Below are positions 54,969-63,794 of a stretch of 64,000 nucleotides of DNA, in pieces. The DNA is taken from contig JAKCDL010000003.1 of assembly GCA_021841935.1 (NCBI GenBank), positions 151,653 through 215,652 of the forward strand, written 5' to 3'. The translations under genes were made by a program, and so were the position numbers. Each line of letters begins with the position of its first letter. Within the stretch, counting starts at the first letter, position 1. The notes below the pieces were generated by a model. That model was not told where the DNA came from, ran no database searches, and was given only the letters and a program-made list of their open reading frames with translations. The stretch is from Actinomycetes bacterium (lineage in GTDB: Bacteria; Actinomycetota; Acidimicrobiia; Acidimicrobiales; Acidimicrobiaceae).

Positions 54969-56360
54969 CTATTCCGCTGCGTCGGCCAATGCCTCCGCTA
55001 GCGCAGGATGCACAAGAACCGACTCAACTATGTCGTTCACTTTGAGGTGGCTGGTAACGGCGAGAGCAATTACAGAGATTAGCTCGGAGGCGTTTTGCCC
55101 CACAATTGATCCACCTAGCACTACGCCAGTTGCCGGATCTGAGACTATTTTGACGAATCCTCTCGAATCACCATCGATAAGTGCCCTAGCATTTGCGGCA
55201 AATGGAACCTTAGTCACGCGAATCTTTCGACCGAGGGCGAATGCTTCGGCTTCAGCGAGGCCCACATCAGCTATCTCTGGCTCGGTAAAAATAGCCGAAG
55301 CTGCTTTTTCGTAGTCAAGATGACGGTGGGTCCGAGAGTCGAGGCCAAGTGCGTGCTCTGCAACTTTACGACCCTGCATCGACGCCACAGAAGCAAGTGG
55401 CAACTTTCCCGATATATCCCCTGCCGCATAGACATGTTTTAAATTAGTGACACAATGATGATCTACTGGAACGTAACCATTTCGATCAACATAAACTCCA
55501 GCCTCCTTGAGGCCAATTCCATCAGAGTTAGGTATAGATCCGATAGCAAATAGGACGTGACTACCTGTTATACGCCTTTGGTCATCGCATACTACAGTGA
55601 CTTTATCGTCACTAACCTCAACGTCGATAGCGCGAGCGCCCTTGTAGAGCTTTACCCCAGACTCGAGAAAATCAACCTCTAGAGCTGCAGCTACTTCAGG
55701 ATCCTTTGCGGGTAGGACCTGTTGCCTTGATACAATCAACGAAACCTTAGCTCCAAATGACCTGAACATATGGACAAATTCAACGCCAGTGACTCCTGAT
55801 CCAACAACAATCAAATGCTCTGGAATTTCAGGGGGCGGATAAGCGTCCCTAGTTGTCAATACTCTACGTCTATCGATGGTAGCCCACTCAGGTGTCCTTG
55901 GTCGTGAACCAGTCGAAAGCAGTACCGCGTCGGCCGTCAGCTCCACTTCACCCGATTTAGTTATCGCTGCAACCTCATTGGAGGAGATAAAGCGACCACT
56001 ACCCTCTATGACTCTTACCCCCTGACTCTCTAAAAGCGTGAGCTTTGACTTAGCGAGTTTTTGGGTAATACCCTGAACTCGATCCCTTAGGGAATCAAGG
56101 TCAATAGAGGCGCTAATAGGGAGAAGACCCATTCTTTCGGCTCGACGCGTAGCGGCAAGGAGGCCTCCGGTCGCTATCATGGCCTTTGACGGGATACAGT
56201 CCCAAAGGTTGGCGGCTCCGCCAACAATATCTCTCTCTATGAGAGTAACTTCGGCTCCTAGACGGGCAGCGTGCGTCGCCGCTTCTACGCCCGCAGGGCC
56301 ACCACCAATTATTACAAAATGCACGCCACCAAGGTTAGCCTCTTGGCGAATAAGTGCCAA
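54969..56360 (-). CDS. LpdA-like flavoprotein disulfide-reductase homologue lacking one redox cysteine
   Basis: 463-residue pyridine-nucleotide oxidoreductase: FAD site [23 protein letters not shown] site [21 protein letters not shown], second FAD motif [18 protein letters not shown], and the dimerisation domain with [12 protein letters not shown]. The active-site stretch reads [15 protein letters not shown]: Ala50 replaces the first cysteine, Cys55 remains. The M. tuberculosis LpdA (Rv3303c) also lacks one cysteine and works as an NAD(P)H:quinone reductase, so that function is a better guess than lipoamide dehydrogenase. The start TTG at 56360 has GAGGGGC upstream and overlaps the mutase stop by 26 bases; a GTG at 56324 is an alternative. 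Confidence 0.85.
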   Translation of the reverse strand: MALIRQEANLGGVHFVIIGGGPAGVEAATHAARLGAEVTLIERDIVGGAANLWDCIPSKAMIATGGLLAATRRAERMGLLPISASIDLDSLRDRVQGITQKLAKSKLTLLESQGVRVIEGSGRFISSNEVAAITKSGEVELTADAVLLSTGSRPRTPEWATIDRRRVLTTRDAYPPPEIPEHLIVVGSGVTGVEFVHMFRSFGAKVSLIVSRQQVLPAKDPEVAAALEVDFLESGVKLYKGARAIDVEVSDDKVTVVCDDQRRITGSHVLFAIGSIPNSDGIGLKEAGVYVDRNGYVPVDHHCVTNLKHVYAAGDISGKLPLASVASMQGRKVAEHALGLDSRTHRHLDYEKAASAIFTEPEIADVGLAEAEAFALGRKIRVTKVPFAANARALIDGDSRGFVKIVSDPATGVVLGGSIVGQNASELISVIALAVTSHLKVNDIVESVLVHPALAEALADAAE

Positions 56361-57915
56361 ATACGCCCCTCAGCGTATCAGATACCTCTCCAAGGGTCGC
56401 ATAATTTCTTAGCGCCTCTTTCATCGGATAAAGAAGGTTTCCACCCTCTCGAGCTACTCGGTCAACTTCAAGCAATTGCCGCTTTACTTCATCGTTATCA
56501 CGGTTAGCTTTGAGCTGAGCGACTCTCGCGACCTGCTCTCGCTCTAGAGCTGGATCTATCGGGAAAACTTCGTTCTTCCCCTCCACCTCGTCGACAAACT
56601 CATTTACCCCTACGATAATCTTGTCCTTGTTGTCGATCGCTTTGGTGTATTCATAGGCAGCATTTTCGATTTCATCTTGCATGAATCCAGCCTCGATGGC
56701 TTCAATAGCCCCACCCATCTCGTCTATCTTCGCCAAATACTCCAGGACAAGACTTTCAACTTCATCGGTAAGAGATTCGACAAAGTAGCTACCGGCCAAG
56801 GGGTCCGGGGTATCTGCCACTCCAGATTCATACCCTACGACCTGTTGGGTCCTTAGGGCCAACTTTGCAGCTCTCTGAGTAGGTAGACCGAGTGCCTCGT
56901 CAAAGCCATTGGTATGAAGCGATTGAGTTCCTCCAAGAACGGCGGCGAGCGCCTGTATTGTAACTCTAATTAAATTTACCTCCGGTTGCTGAGCCGCTAG
57001 GGTAGAACCGCCAGTTTGTGTATGGAAACGCAGCAATTCACTCTTTGGATCCTTGGCATTGAAACGATGTCTCATAATATTTGCCCAGATACGCCTTGAA
57101 GCTCTAAACTTTGCTACTTCTTCAAAGAGATTGTTATGAGAGTTCCAAAAAAACGAGAGGCGTGGGGCAAAGTCGTCAACATCTAGCCCCGCTGCAATTG
57201 CAGCATCGACATAAGCAATGGCATTCGCAATTGTAAATGCAATCTCTTGTACAGCAGTTGATCCAGCTTCTCGAATGTGATATCCAGATATCGAGATGGT
57301 ATTCCAAGATGGCATATGGCGATTGCAATAGTCAAAGATATCGGTGATGATACGCATTGACGGCTTTGGCGGGAAGATGTAAGTTCCGCGAGCGACATAC
57401 TCCTTCAAGATGTCATTTTGGATCGTGCCGCCAAGCTTCTCTGAGGCAATTCCCTGTTCTTCAGCTACCAACTGATAGAGAAGGAGAAGGATAGAGGCTG
57501 TCGAGTTGATAGTCATCGACGTGGTAACTCGATCGAGCGGAAGACCATCTAACAGCTCTCGCATGTCTACTAGCGAGTCAATAGCTACGCCAACTTTGCC
57601 AACCTCACCCATTGCTCGAGGATGATCTGAGTCGTATCCCATCTGGGTTGGGAGGTCAAAGGCGCAAGAGAGACCAGTCTGACCAGCCTCTAGAAGGAAC
57701 TTAAATCTTTCGTTGGTGGCCTTCGCGGTTCCAAAACCTGCATATTGACGCATGGTCCAAAGCTTGCCCCGATACATATTTTTATAAACACCACGGGTAT
57801 AGGGAAACTGACCGGGGTCACCGAGTCGATCTTTAGTAAGGTTCGTGACGTCTTCCGAGCCGTATAGGGGTTTGATAGGAATGCCGGAGTCGGTTACATG
57901 ATCACTTTTTGTCAT
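56335..57915 (-). CDS. Acyl-CoA mutase large subunit (methylmalonyl-CoA mutase type), catalytic domain only
   Basis: 526 residues: the TIM-barrel substrate domain of B12-dependent acyl-CoA mutases. [20 protein letters not shown] with YAGFGTA keeps the tyrosine of methylmalonyl-CoA mutases, [17 protein letters not shown] keeps the arginine, and [20 protein letters not shown] and [20 protein letters not shown] follow. The C-terminal cobalamin-binding domain (about 130 residues in the fused form) is missing, so a separate B12-binding small subunit is needed; it is not in the window. Methylmalonyl- or ethylmalonyl-CoA are the likely substrates. ATG start at 57915. Confidence 0.9.
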   Translation of the reverse strand: MTKSDHVTDSGIPIKPLYGSEDVTNLTKDRLGDPGQFPYTRGVYKNMYRGKLWTMRQYAGFGTAKATNERFKFLLEAGQTGLSCAFDLPTQMGYDSDHPRAMGEVGKVGVAIDSLVDMRELLDGLPLDRVTTSMTINSTASILLLLYQLVAEEQGIASEKLGGTIQNDILKEYVARGTYIFPPKPSMRIITDIFDYCNRHMPSWNTISISGYHIREAGSTAVQEIAFTIANAIAYVDAAIAAGLDVDDFAPRLSFFWNSHNNLFEEVAKFRASRRIWANIMRHRFNAKDPKSELLRFHTQTGGSTLAAQQPEVNLIRVTIQALAAVLGGTQSLHTNGFDEALGLPTQRAAKLALRTQQVVGYESGVADTPDPLAGSYFVESLTDEVESLVLEYLAKIDEMGGAIEAIEAGFMQDEIENAAYEYTKAIDNKDKIIVGVNEFVDEVEGKNEVFPIDPALEREQVARVAQLKANRDNDEVKRQLLEVDRVAREGGNLLYPMKEALRNYATLGEVSDTLRGVFGTYSPRG

Positions 57916-58040
57916 TTAAACGATATTAGCGCAAAGAAGATAGATGAGATCGAGATCATTTGCGGTATTCGACATTTAGGATTTTGACAACTAGCTTCAT
58001 CCTCTAGTTACTAAAACGACTACCAATCAAAGAGGAACAG

Positions 58041-59414
58041 ATGGCAGATCAAGGTAGGCGAGATAGGGCCCGCGAACCTTCGCCGGTCTTCAAGAACAGA
58101 CTTCCTCATGGTCGCGGTGCGACTGAACAACCAAACGCTACGGGTATTCACGATAAGCGCTTAACGCCACGATTTTGGCTTCTTCTTCTACTAACATCTG
58201 CGGTGGCTGGAACCCTAGGTAGCCTGCTGATGAAGCTGCTCTTTTTCGTAATGGACCTTGCATACGGATACAAGGGTGGAAATTTAGATAGCTACCTCAA
58301 GCTCACATCTCCTACGCATCGCATCATCGCCTTACTAATCGCAGGAGCCATTGGTGGACCTGGGTTTTACTTGATCAAAAAGAAGCTCAAAGGTGGGGCT
58401 ACCGATGCAGATGATCTTCTTTGGAGAAAAAGGGGACAATTATCTACGTCGAAGTCAACTGCATCATCGATCCTCCAGGAGATCGTGATCGGACTAGGAG
58501 CATCTATCGGTCGCGAAGCGGCTCCAAAGCTAATGGGGGCTGTTGCTGGAGACTTCATATCCCGTACCTTCAAAGTCACAGAGGACCAAAGGTGGCTTCT
58601 GATCGCCTGTGGGGCGGGAGCCGGACTAGCTAGCGTTTACAACGTACCTTTGGCAGGAGCGATATTTATAGTAGAAGTCTTACTTGCTGAGATAAATATC
58701 TCAGTCGCCCTTCCAGCGCTCGCCTCTACATCGATAGCGACGCTAACGTCGTATATCTTCTTGCCCGAAAAGCCCGCCTATCCCAACGTACGTGACTTTC
58801 ACCTTCACGGTGCCGAGATCGCCTTTGCCATCGTTGCTGCCCCGATCGTTGCCGTCTTTGCAACCTTTTTCGTTCGCATCATTGGATTAGTCTCGCACCA
58901 TAAGGCAAAAGGGAAGCTGGTCCTCTTTGCGCCACTTGTCGTGATGGGGTTGCAGGGAATTTTAGGTATCTGGTTCTACCAGCTCTTTGGTAACGGCAAG
59001 GACATGGCGCAAAACTTGCTAGGAGGCGAGATGACGTCGCTTCCACTCCTTGCAACGCTCTTTATTCTCAAGCCTATTTTGACCGCCTTGGTCTTGGAAT
59101 CTGGCCTATCCGGGGGGATATTAACTCCACTTTTTTCAAGTGGAGCGCTTCTCGGTGGGTTCTTAGGCGGTATTTGGTTGCACTTTTTCCACAGTGGCTC
59201 TATCGAGGCTTATGCAATGCTCGGAGCCAGCGCTGCGCTCGGCGCCGGCCTTCAGGCACCGATAACAGGCTTAGTTCTTATCCTCGAACTTACGCACACC
59301 GGGCTTCAAATAACTGTCCCAATAATTCTGATAACGTTTTTAGCTACCGCAATTTCCAGACGGCTTGACGGATACTCGATCTACTCTGCCCGCTTGCCAG
59401 AGGTAGCAGAGTAG
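58041..59414 (+). CDS. ClC family chloride channel/antiporter
   Basis: 457-residue polytopic membrane protein. The gate motif reads GLGASIGREAAPKLMGAVAG (GREGP-type with glutamate kept), then GAGAGLASVYNVPLAGAIFI and, late, GLSGGILTPLFSSGALLGGF with GASAALGAGLQAPITGLVLI. A first hydrophilic stretch of about 45 residues is basic. The gating glutamate suggests proton-coupled chloride exchange, which helps acid tolerance in other bacteria; that role here is inference. ATG at 58041 has GAGGAA upstream. It is divergent from the mutase gene. Confidence 0.87.
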   Translation: MADQGRRDRAREPSPVFKNRLPHGRGATEQPNATGIHDKRLTPRFWLLLLLTSAVAGTLGSLLMKLLFFVMDLAYGYKGGNLDSYLKLTSPTHRIIALLIAGAIGGPGFYLIKKKLKGGATDADDLLWRKRGQLSTSKSTASSILQEIVIGLGASIGREAAPKLMGAVAGDFISRTFKVTEDQRWLLIACGAGAGLASVYNVPLAGAIFIVEVLLAEINISVALPALASTSIATLTSYIFLPEKPAYPNVRDFHLHGAEIAFAIVAAPIVAVFATFFVRIIGLVSHHKAKGKLVLFAPLVVMGLQGILGIWFYQLFGNGKDMAQNLLGGEMTSLPLLATLFILKPILTALVLESGLSGGILTPLFSSGALLGGFLGGIWLHFFHSGSIEAYAMLGASAALGAGLQAPITGLVLILELTHTGLQITVPIILITFLATAISRRLDGYSIYSARLPEVAE

Positions 59415-59437
59415 ACCGAGCTAATTGCGGGACGATC

Positions 59438-60613
59438 TTACGCCTTTGGCGCCTCTATGGGGTGAGGCATGCAAAGATCATCGTACTCTGCGATCTGAAT
59501 TAGCTTCGGATCAATCGAGCACGCGGGACAATTTGGATCTCTTCTGATTTTGAATGTTCTAAATGACTCTTCAAGAGCGTCATATGAGAGTATCCTTCCG
59601 GCAAGACTATCTCCGAGGCCGAGAAGTATCTTGATAGTCTCCATGGCCTGAATAGAACCTACAATGCCTGGGAGAACGCCCAACACACCAGCCTCGGCAC
59701 AACTCGGTGCAAGTTCAGCGGGTGGAGGTTCTGGAACAAAACAACGGTAGCAAGGGCCGACGTAAGGATGGAACACCGTCGCCTGTCCCTCGAATCTAAA
59801 GATCGAACCGTGCACGACAGGAATTTGCTTTATCAAAGACGCATCGTTTACCAAGTATCGAGTTGGAAAGTTATCAGTTCCATCGACAATGACGTCATAA
59901 CCATCGATGATGTCGAGGATATTGCTCGCATCGAGCCGTACGTCGTAGGTCACGACATTTACATCAGGATTGAGTAGTGTCAATGTCTTCTTTGCAGAGT
60001 CCACCTTTCGATCACCGATACGGTCGACATTATGAAGGATCTGTCGCTGAAGATTTGATGAGTCCACGACATCCATATCGATGATGCCAATGGTACCTAC
60101 TCCCGCTGCGGCCAAGTAAAGGCCAGCGGGTGATCCGAGTCCACCAGCACCGAGCAAAAGCACCTTGGAGTTCAACAATCTAAGTTGCCCCTTTTGCCCG
60201 ACCTCAGGCAGTAAAAGGTGGCGCTGATATCGATTTCGCTGATCAGGTGTCAAAACCTTTGGCGTGGACCAATCTCGGCCCTCATCCTTCCATCGGTTGA
60301 ATCCCCCAATCATCGACACCACATTTTCGTATCCAATTTGCACCAAAGCGTGTGCTGCAAGGGCGGACCTTACTCCTCCGGCACAGTAGACAACGATCGG
60401 GGTTTTCTTATCAGTAACGCGGCTTTCGATCTGAAGTTCCAAATTACCCCGTGGAATAAAGAGGGCATCTTCAAGCGCGCCCTGTTCAAACTCATCTGCC
60501 TCTCGGACGTCGAGAGCCACCCAACCATCTGACATTAAAGACTCGGCTTGATCGGTCGTAACTTCTTTAATTTGACCCTTAACAACTCCGAGGAGGTCAC
60601 GAAAACTTGCCAA
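59438..60613 (-). CDS. Rhodanese-E1 fusion (MoeB/ThiF-type adenylyltransferase), domains in reversed order
   Basis: 391 residues from TTG at 60613 with GGGAGA upstream; an in-frame TTG at 60628 has none. The N-terminal 100 residues are a rhodanese domain (VALDVREADEFEQGALEDAL, active cysteine in YCAGGVRSALA). The E1 domain follows: LLGAGGLGSPAGLYLAAAGV, DVVDSSNLQRQILH, zinc-site cysteines CYRC and CPAC, and APSCAEAGVLGVLPG. In the usual MoeZ/MoeBR the rhodanese is C-terminal. It should activate a sulfur-carrier protein (MoaD/ThiS/CysO-like) and pass sulfur to it. Confidence 0.87.
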   Translation of the reverse strand: MASFRDLLGVVKGQIKEVTTDQAESLMSDGWVALDVREADEFEQGALEDALFIPRGNLELQIESRVTDKKTPIVVYCAGGVRSALAAHALVQIGYENVVSMIGGFNRWKDEGRDWSTPKVLTPDQRNRYQRHLLLPEVGQKGQLRLLNSKVLLLGAGGLGSPAGLYLAAAGVGTIGIIDMDVVDSSNLQRQILHNVDRIGDRKVDSAKKTLTLLNPDVNVVTYDVRLDASNILDIIDGYDVIVDGTDNFPTRYLVNDASLIKQIPVVHGSIFRFEGQATVFHPYVGPCYRCFVPEPPPAELAPSCAEAGVLGVLPGIVGSIQAMETIKILLGLGDSLAGRILSYDALEESFRTFKIRRDPNCPACSIDPKLIQIAEYDDLCMPHPIEAPKA

Positions 60614-60676
60614 AATATCTCCCGTCAAAAAATCTATGAAAAATCACTACCACTTAAGTCAACAATACAAAGCTTC

Positions 60677-60705
60677 GCTTATATTCACCACTCGTAAATA
60701 TAAGC
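60677..60705. promoter_or_regulatory. Inverted repeat upstream of the nitroreductase gene
   Basis: Perfect arms GCTTATATT (60677-60685) and AATATAAGC (60697-60705) with an 11-base spacer, in the AT-rich gap between two divergent genes. The spacing, about 20 bases between centres, suits a dimeric repressor of the TetR/MarR size class. Confidence 0.45.
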
Positions 60706-60727
60706 AAATATGGGCTACATTTACACC

Positions 60728-61324
60728 GTGGAATTTTATGAAGTCATTAGAAAGCGTAGAGTGCGCCGCCACTTTGTCGACACCGAGATACCGCGAGAAG
60801 TAGTAGATCGCATCGTCTGGGCAATCGGAAGAGCTCCTTCGGCTGGATACACCCAAGGTAACCGAATTTTAGTGATACATAGCAAGAGTGCACGTGAAAA
60901 ATTTTGGGAGTATTGCTCGACCGAGAATTGGCCCTCATCCAATCCGCCGTCGCTTAGATTTGCATCTCTCCTAATCATCTTTTTCGAGAACGAGGCAGCG
61001 TACCGCTCGCGATACAGCCTCGAAGACAAGGCTAATGTTCTTCAACGTACCGATGGAGATTTTGTCGCTCCCTATTGGACGATTGATGCAGCATTCATGG
61101 CAATGATTGCCCAACTAAGCGCAATTGAAGAGGATCTTGACTATCTCTTCTTTGGGATTCACCAAGGTATAGAAAGGCTCATCAGCGAGTTCGACGTACC
61201 GGAGGGGCTGAAGGCCATAGGAGCGATCGCTGTCGGAAGATCATTGGCGATAGAAAGTGGATCGGCGTCGCGCCTCGAAAAAATTCAACTAAACAAACTA
61301 ACCCTCGGAGAAAAGTATTACTGA
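60728..61324 (+). CDS. Nitroreductase family protein
   Basis: 198 residues from GTG at 60728: EFYEVIRKRRVRRHFVDTEI with the FMN-phosphate RxxR, AIGRAPSAGYTQGNRILV, and late GIHQGIERLISEFDVPEG with AIGAIAVGRS. FMN- or F420-linked nitroreductase fold; substrate unknown. The frame also has an ATG at 60710, but relatives begin at the EFYEV segment. It could in principle supply the reductase domain missing from the single-domain CofE, but nothing in the sequence proves that. A palindrome lies directly upstream. Confidence 0.8.
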   Translation: MEFYEVIRKRRVRRHFVDTEIPREVVDRIVWAIGRAPSAGYTQGNRILVIHSKSAREKFWEYCSTENWPSSNPPSLRFASLLIIFFENEAAYRSRYSLEDKANVLQRTDGDFVAPYWTIDAAFMAMIAQLSAIEEDLDYLFFGIHQGIERLISEFDVPEGLKAIGAIAVGRSLAIESGSASRLEKIQLNKLTLGEKYY

Positions 61325-61336
61325 AGTTATCTATTT

Positions 61337-61346
61337 GAAATATTTC
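61337..61346. promoter_or_regulatory. Short palindrome GAAATATTTC before the unknown regulator-like gene
   Basis: A perfect 10-base palindrome in an AT-rich 109-base gap, with a partial repeat (ATATTTCATAAG) about 23 bases later. It may be a binding site; too short to be sure. Confidence 0.25.
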
Positions 61347-61433
61347 GTATTTTTTCAACATATTTCATAAGATACTGATACTATCTAATTATCGCCTTGA
61401 GCCTTTACGTACCTTCGACCGAAAGGTTGCAAC

Positions 61434-62084
61434 GTGTCCATTACGAACACCCAAAATTCGAATTCCAGCGGCGGATCTCAATATGCACTCATGTTCGGAA
61501 GCGAACTACAGGAGCTCTTCGAGGGAGAAGTTGTCGTAAGTCATTGGCCCGATCAGTTAATAGAAACCTTTGGCTTCAACGCCGAGTCCCAATATGTCGA
61601 ACACTTTTGGCTACCGATCTTAGGTCCAAGCTGCATCATCCTCATGCGTCGCCTCGATCGATTGACTCGCGAAGGCGCTTTAGCGCACTCAGTAGCGCTA
61701 AAGGATCTGTCAGCGGAGGTAGGGCTTGGATCTCCAAATGGATACGGGATGTCCATTACCAGAACAGTGAATCGTCTTATTCAATTTGACATGGGTAAAG
61801 TGGTTGGAGGAAACACGGTAGCCGTAAGAACCCATCTTCCTCCCCTCAACTACAAGCAACAACTTCGCCTTCCAGAACACGTAGCAAGGCTCCACAACGC
61901 ATTGATGGTAGACGGATTTGAGCGCTACGATACACCCTTGTACGACCGAGCCTTTCTCTTACTTCTCTCCATGCTCGAAGGAGTACCTACCGAAGATGAA
62001 GTTATAAATTGCCTAGTCAGATGGCGAGTGGCAAATGATCTTGGTACCTCGGTCTTAGAGTATCTTTATCCACGTCACAATTAG
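61434..62084 (+). CDS. Unknown protein, possibly a winged-helix DNA-binding factor
   Basis: 216 residues from GTG at 61434 with AAAGG seven bases upstream. Signature-like stretches are YVEHFWLPILGPSCIILMRR and then HSVALKDLSAEVGLGS...SITRTVNRLIQFDMGKVV, which look like the helix-turn-helix and recognition helix of a winged-helix fold, followed by VAVRTHLPPL (a wing-like strand). I do not recognise a named family; similar FWLPxLGP proteins seem to occur in Acidimicrobia. The gene is flanked by a palindrome upstream and a terminator downstream, so it is probably a single-gene unit. Confidence 0.6.
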   Translation: MSITNTQNSNSSGGSQYALMFGSELQELFEGEVVVSHWPDQLIETFGFNAESQYVEHFWLPILGPSCIILMRRLDRLTREGALAHSVALKDLSAEVGLGSPNGYGMSITRTVNRLIQFDMGKVVGGNTVAVRTHLPPLNYKQQLRLPEHVARLHNALMVDGFERYDTPLYDRAFLLLLSMLEGVPTEDEVINCLVRWRVANDLGTSVLEYLYPRHN

Positions 62085-62103
62085 GTAATTCAGCTATGGA
62101 TAA

Positions 62104-62141
62104 GACAAAGGCGACAGACAAAATCGTCCGTCGCCTTTGTC
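62104..62141. terminator. Bidirectional terminator after the unknown gene
   Basis: Stem of 12 pairs (62104-62115 with 62130-62141), an A/C mismatch and three more pairs (62117-62119 with 62126-62128) around a six-base loop. It separates two convergent genes. T-runs are weak on both sides. Confidence 0.65.
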
Positions 62142-62166
62142 GAGATAATTCGAGTGCTCGAAACCC

Positions 62167-63609
62167 TTAACTCAAGAGCTCAATCAAGAGTGCAGCGCCA
62201 AAGCCAGTTCCCCCAACTTTACGCACTCCTTTATTCGAAGACGACCGGGATGGGCCAGCGATATCTAGATGCGCCCAGGGCACATCTCCGACGAAGCGCT
62301 CCAGCAACAAAGCACCGGCCGTCGCTCCAGCTTGTCCCGTCTCGCCGATGTTGCGCATATCTGCGATTTCAGACTTGATATGGGATCGATACCTCGCTGG
62401 AATTGGTAGGTGCCACAACTCTTCATCTACTTTTTTCCCGGCTTCTATTACTTCGGAGATCAATTCGTCGTTATTGCCTAAAATTCCAGCAATCTCATCT
62501 CCCAACGCGACGACACAAGCACCGGTCAAAGTTGCCAAATCAAGAATGTAATCAGGGCCCTCTTCCCTTGCTAGCGTAAGCCCGTCACTCAGTACTAGCC
62601 GCCCCTCGGCATCGGTATTTAGAACCTCGATAGTTTGACCCGAACGGGTGACAAGAACATCTCCTGGTTTAGTCGCTGAACCACTTGGCATATTCTCTGT
62701 CAACATAGCAAAAGCTACAATTTCAACCGGAGCTTTTGCCTTTGCTAAGGCAATCGTCGAAGCCATCACTGCGGCAGCTCCGGCCATATCGGTCTTCATT
62801 GTCTTCATGCCTTCGAAGGTCTTGATGTTAAGACCTCCAGAATCAAAGGTGATTCCCTTACCGACTAGCGCTACCTTGCGAGCAGAGCCCTCACCCTTAT
62901 AGGACAACTTAACTACTCGTGGATCTTGAACAGAACCCGCCGCTACTCCTAGGAGGCCGCCAAGACGCTCATCTTCAATCCTTCTTCGATCCCAAACCTC
63001 AACCACGAGATTAGAGACGCCGTTGGCTTCATCGGAAATACGCTGCGCAAAGACTTCAGGGGTCAAACGCGAAGGAGGCTCATTTACTAGATCTCGAGCA
63101 AAACAAGTCGCCCACGCCGAATTGAGTCCGCGCGCAACCGCCTCCTCGACCTCTCTTTGGTCGAGACCTTCAATTTGAAGGACTACCTCCTTCGCTTCGC
63201 CATCTTCTTGCTCGCTTCGATACACATTGAATTCATAGGAACCGAGTGCTATCGCATTGACGAGCACTTCAATATCGGAAACCCTAAGAGCATTGCTTTC
63301 TTGCCGAAGCGAAAGGCGTGAAACGTTCTTCAAATTTCCAATAAGAGCTCCAGCTTCTCGAAGATCGCTACTCCTTCGGCCACTTGGCAAAGTCACGATG
63401 AAAACCGGAGAAGCCTCCGCTAGATGGATCAAAACCGAGTTAACTTTTCCCGACGTGAGTTCATTAATTTTAGAGAAATACGTCGAACAAACAGCACTAC
63501 CGAGCTCTGAAACCACTGCTTCATCGATCAAATCTTCGTCAATGAGCACAACACGAACATCTGAAGGCGAACCGCCATCTGTTATGTAGGAGACGCTTGG
63601 AACTCTCAT
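62167..63609 (-). CDS. pepA: Leucyl aminopeptidase (M17)
   Basis: 480-residue cytosolic metallo-aminopeptidase. LVGKGITFDSGGLNIKTFEG, MKTDMAGAAAVMAS and the signature NTDAEGRLVLSDGLTLA carry the metal ligands and catalytic residues. The N-terminal domain is the variable macro-like domain. ATG at 63609 has AGGAG eight bases upstream. The gene stands between a terminator and the repeat-protein gene; its promoter must lie in the 185-base gap upstream. Confidence 0.95.
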   Translation of the reverse strand: MRVPSVSYITDGGSPSDVRVVLIDEDLIDEAVVSELGSAVCSTYFSKINELTSGKVNSVLIHLAEASPVFIVTLPSGRRSSDLREAGALIGNLKNVSRLSLRQESNALRVSDIEVLVNAIALGSYEFNVYRSEQEDGEAKEVVLQIEGLDQREVEEAVARGLNSAWATCFARDLVNEPPSRLTPEVFAQRISDEANGVSNLVVEVWDRRRIEDERLGGLLGVAAGSVQDPRVVKLSYKGEGSARKVALVGKGITFDSGGLNIKTFEGMKTMKTDMAGAAAVMASTIALAKAKAPVEIVAFAMLTENMPSGSATKPGDVLVTRSGQTIEVLNTDAEGRLVLSDGLTLAREEGPDYILDLATLTGACVVALGDEIAGILGNNDELISEVIEAGKKVDEELWHLPIPARYRSHIKSEIADMRNIGETGQAGATAGALLLERFVGDVPWAHLDIAGPSRSSSNKGVRKVGGTGFGAALLIELLS

Positions 63610-63794
63610 AAATAAACTCCTGTAGATACATACAATGCCTCAGTTGAACAAGTCATACGGACTCAATGCGACCAAGGAACCCAGATCTAGTCTAGAACCC
63701 TCGCAACACAGCATACGACCCGCACCGTGGTCAAACGAAAAGAACGTAGGAGCAAAACTATCTTTCAACCACCACCTACCACTCAGTCTCCTAC

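Noticed and set aside
57916..58040. Possible B12 riboswitch before the mutase gene
   Set aside because: The gap is only 125 bases, shared with a divergent gene, and no B12-box-like sequence was seen.
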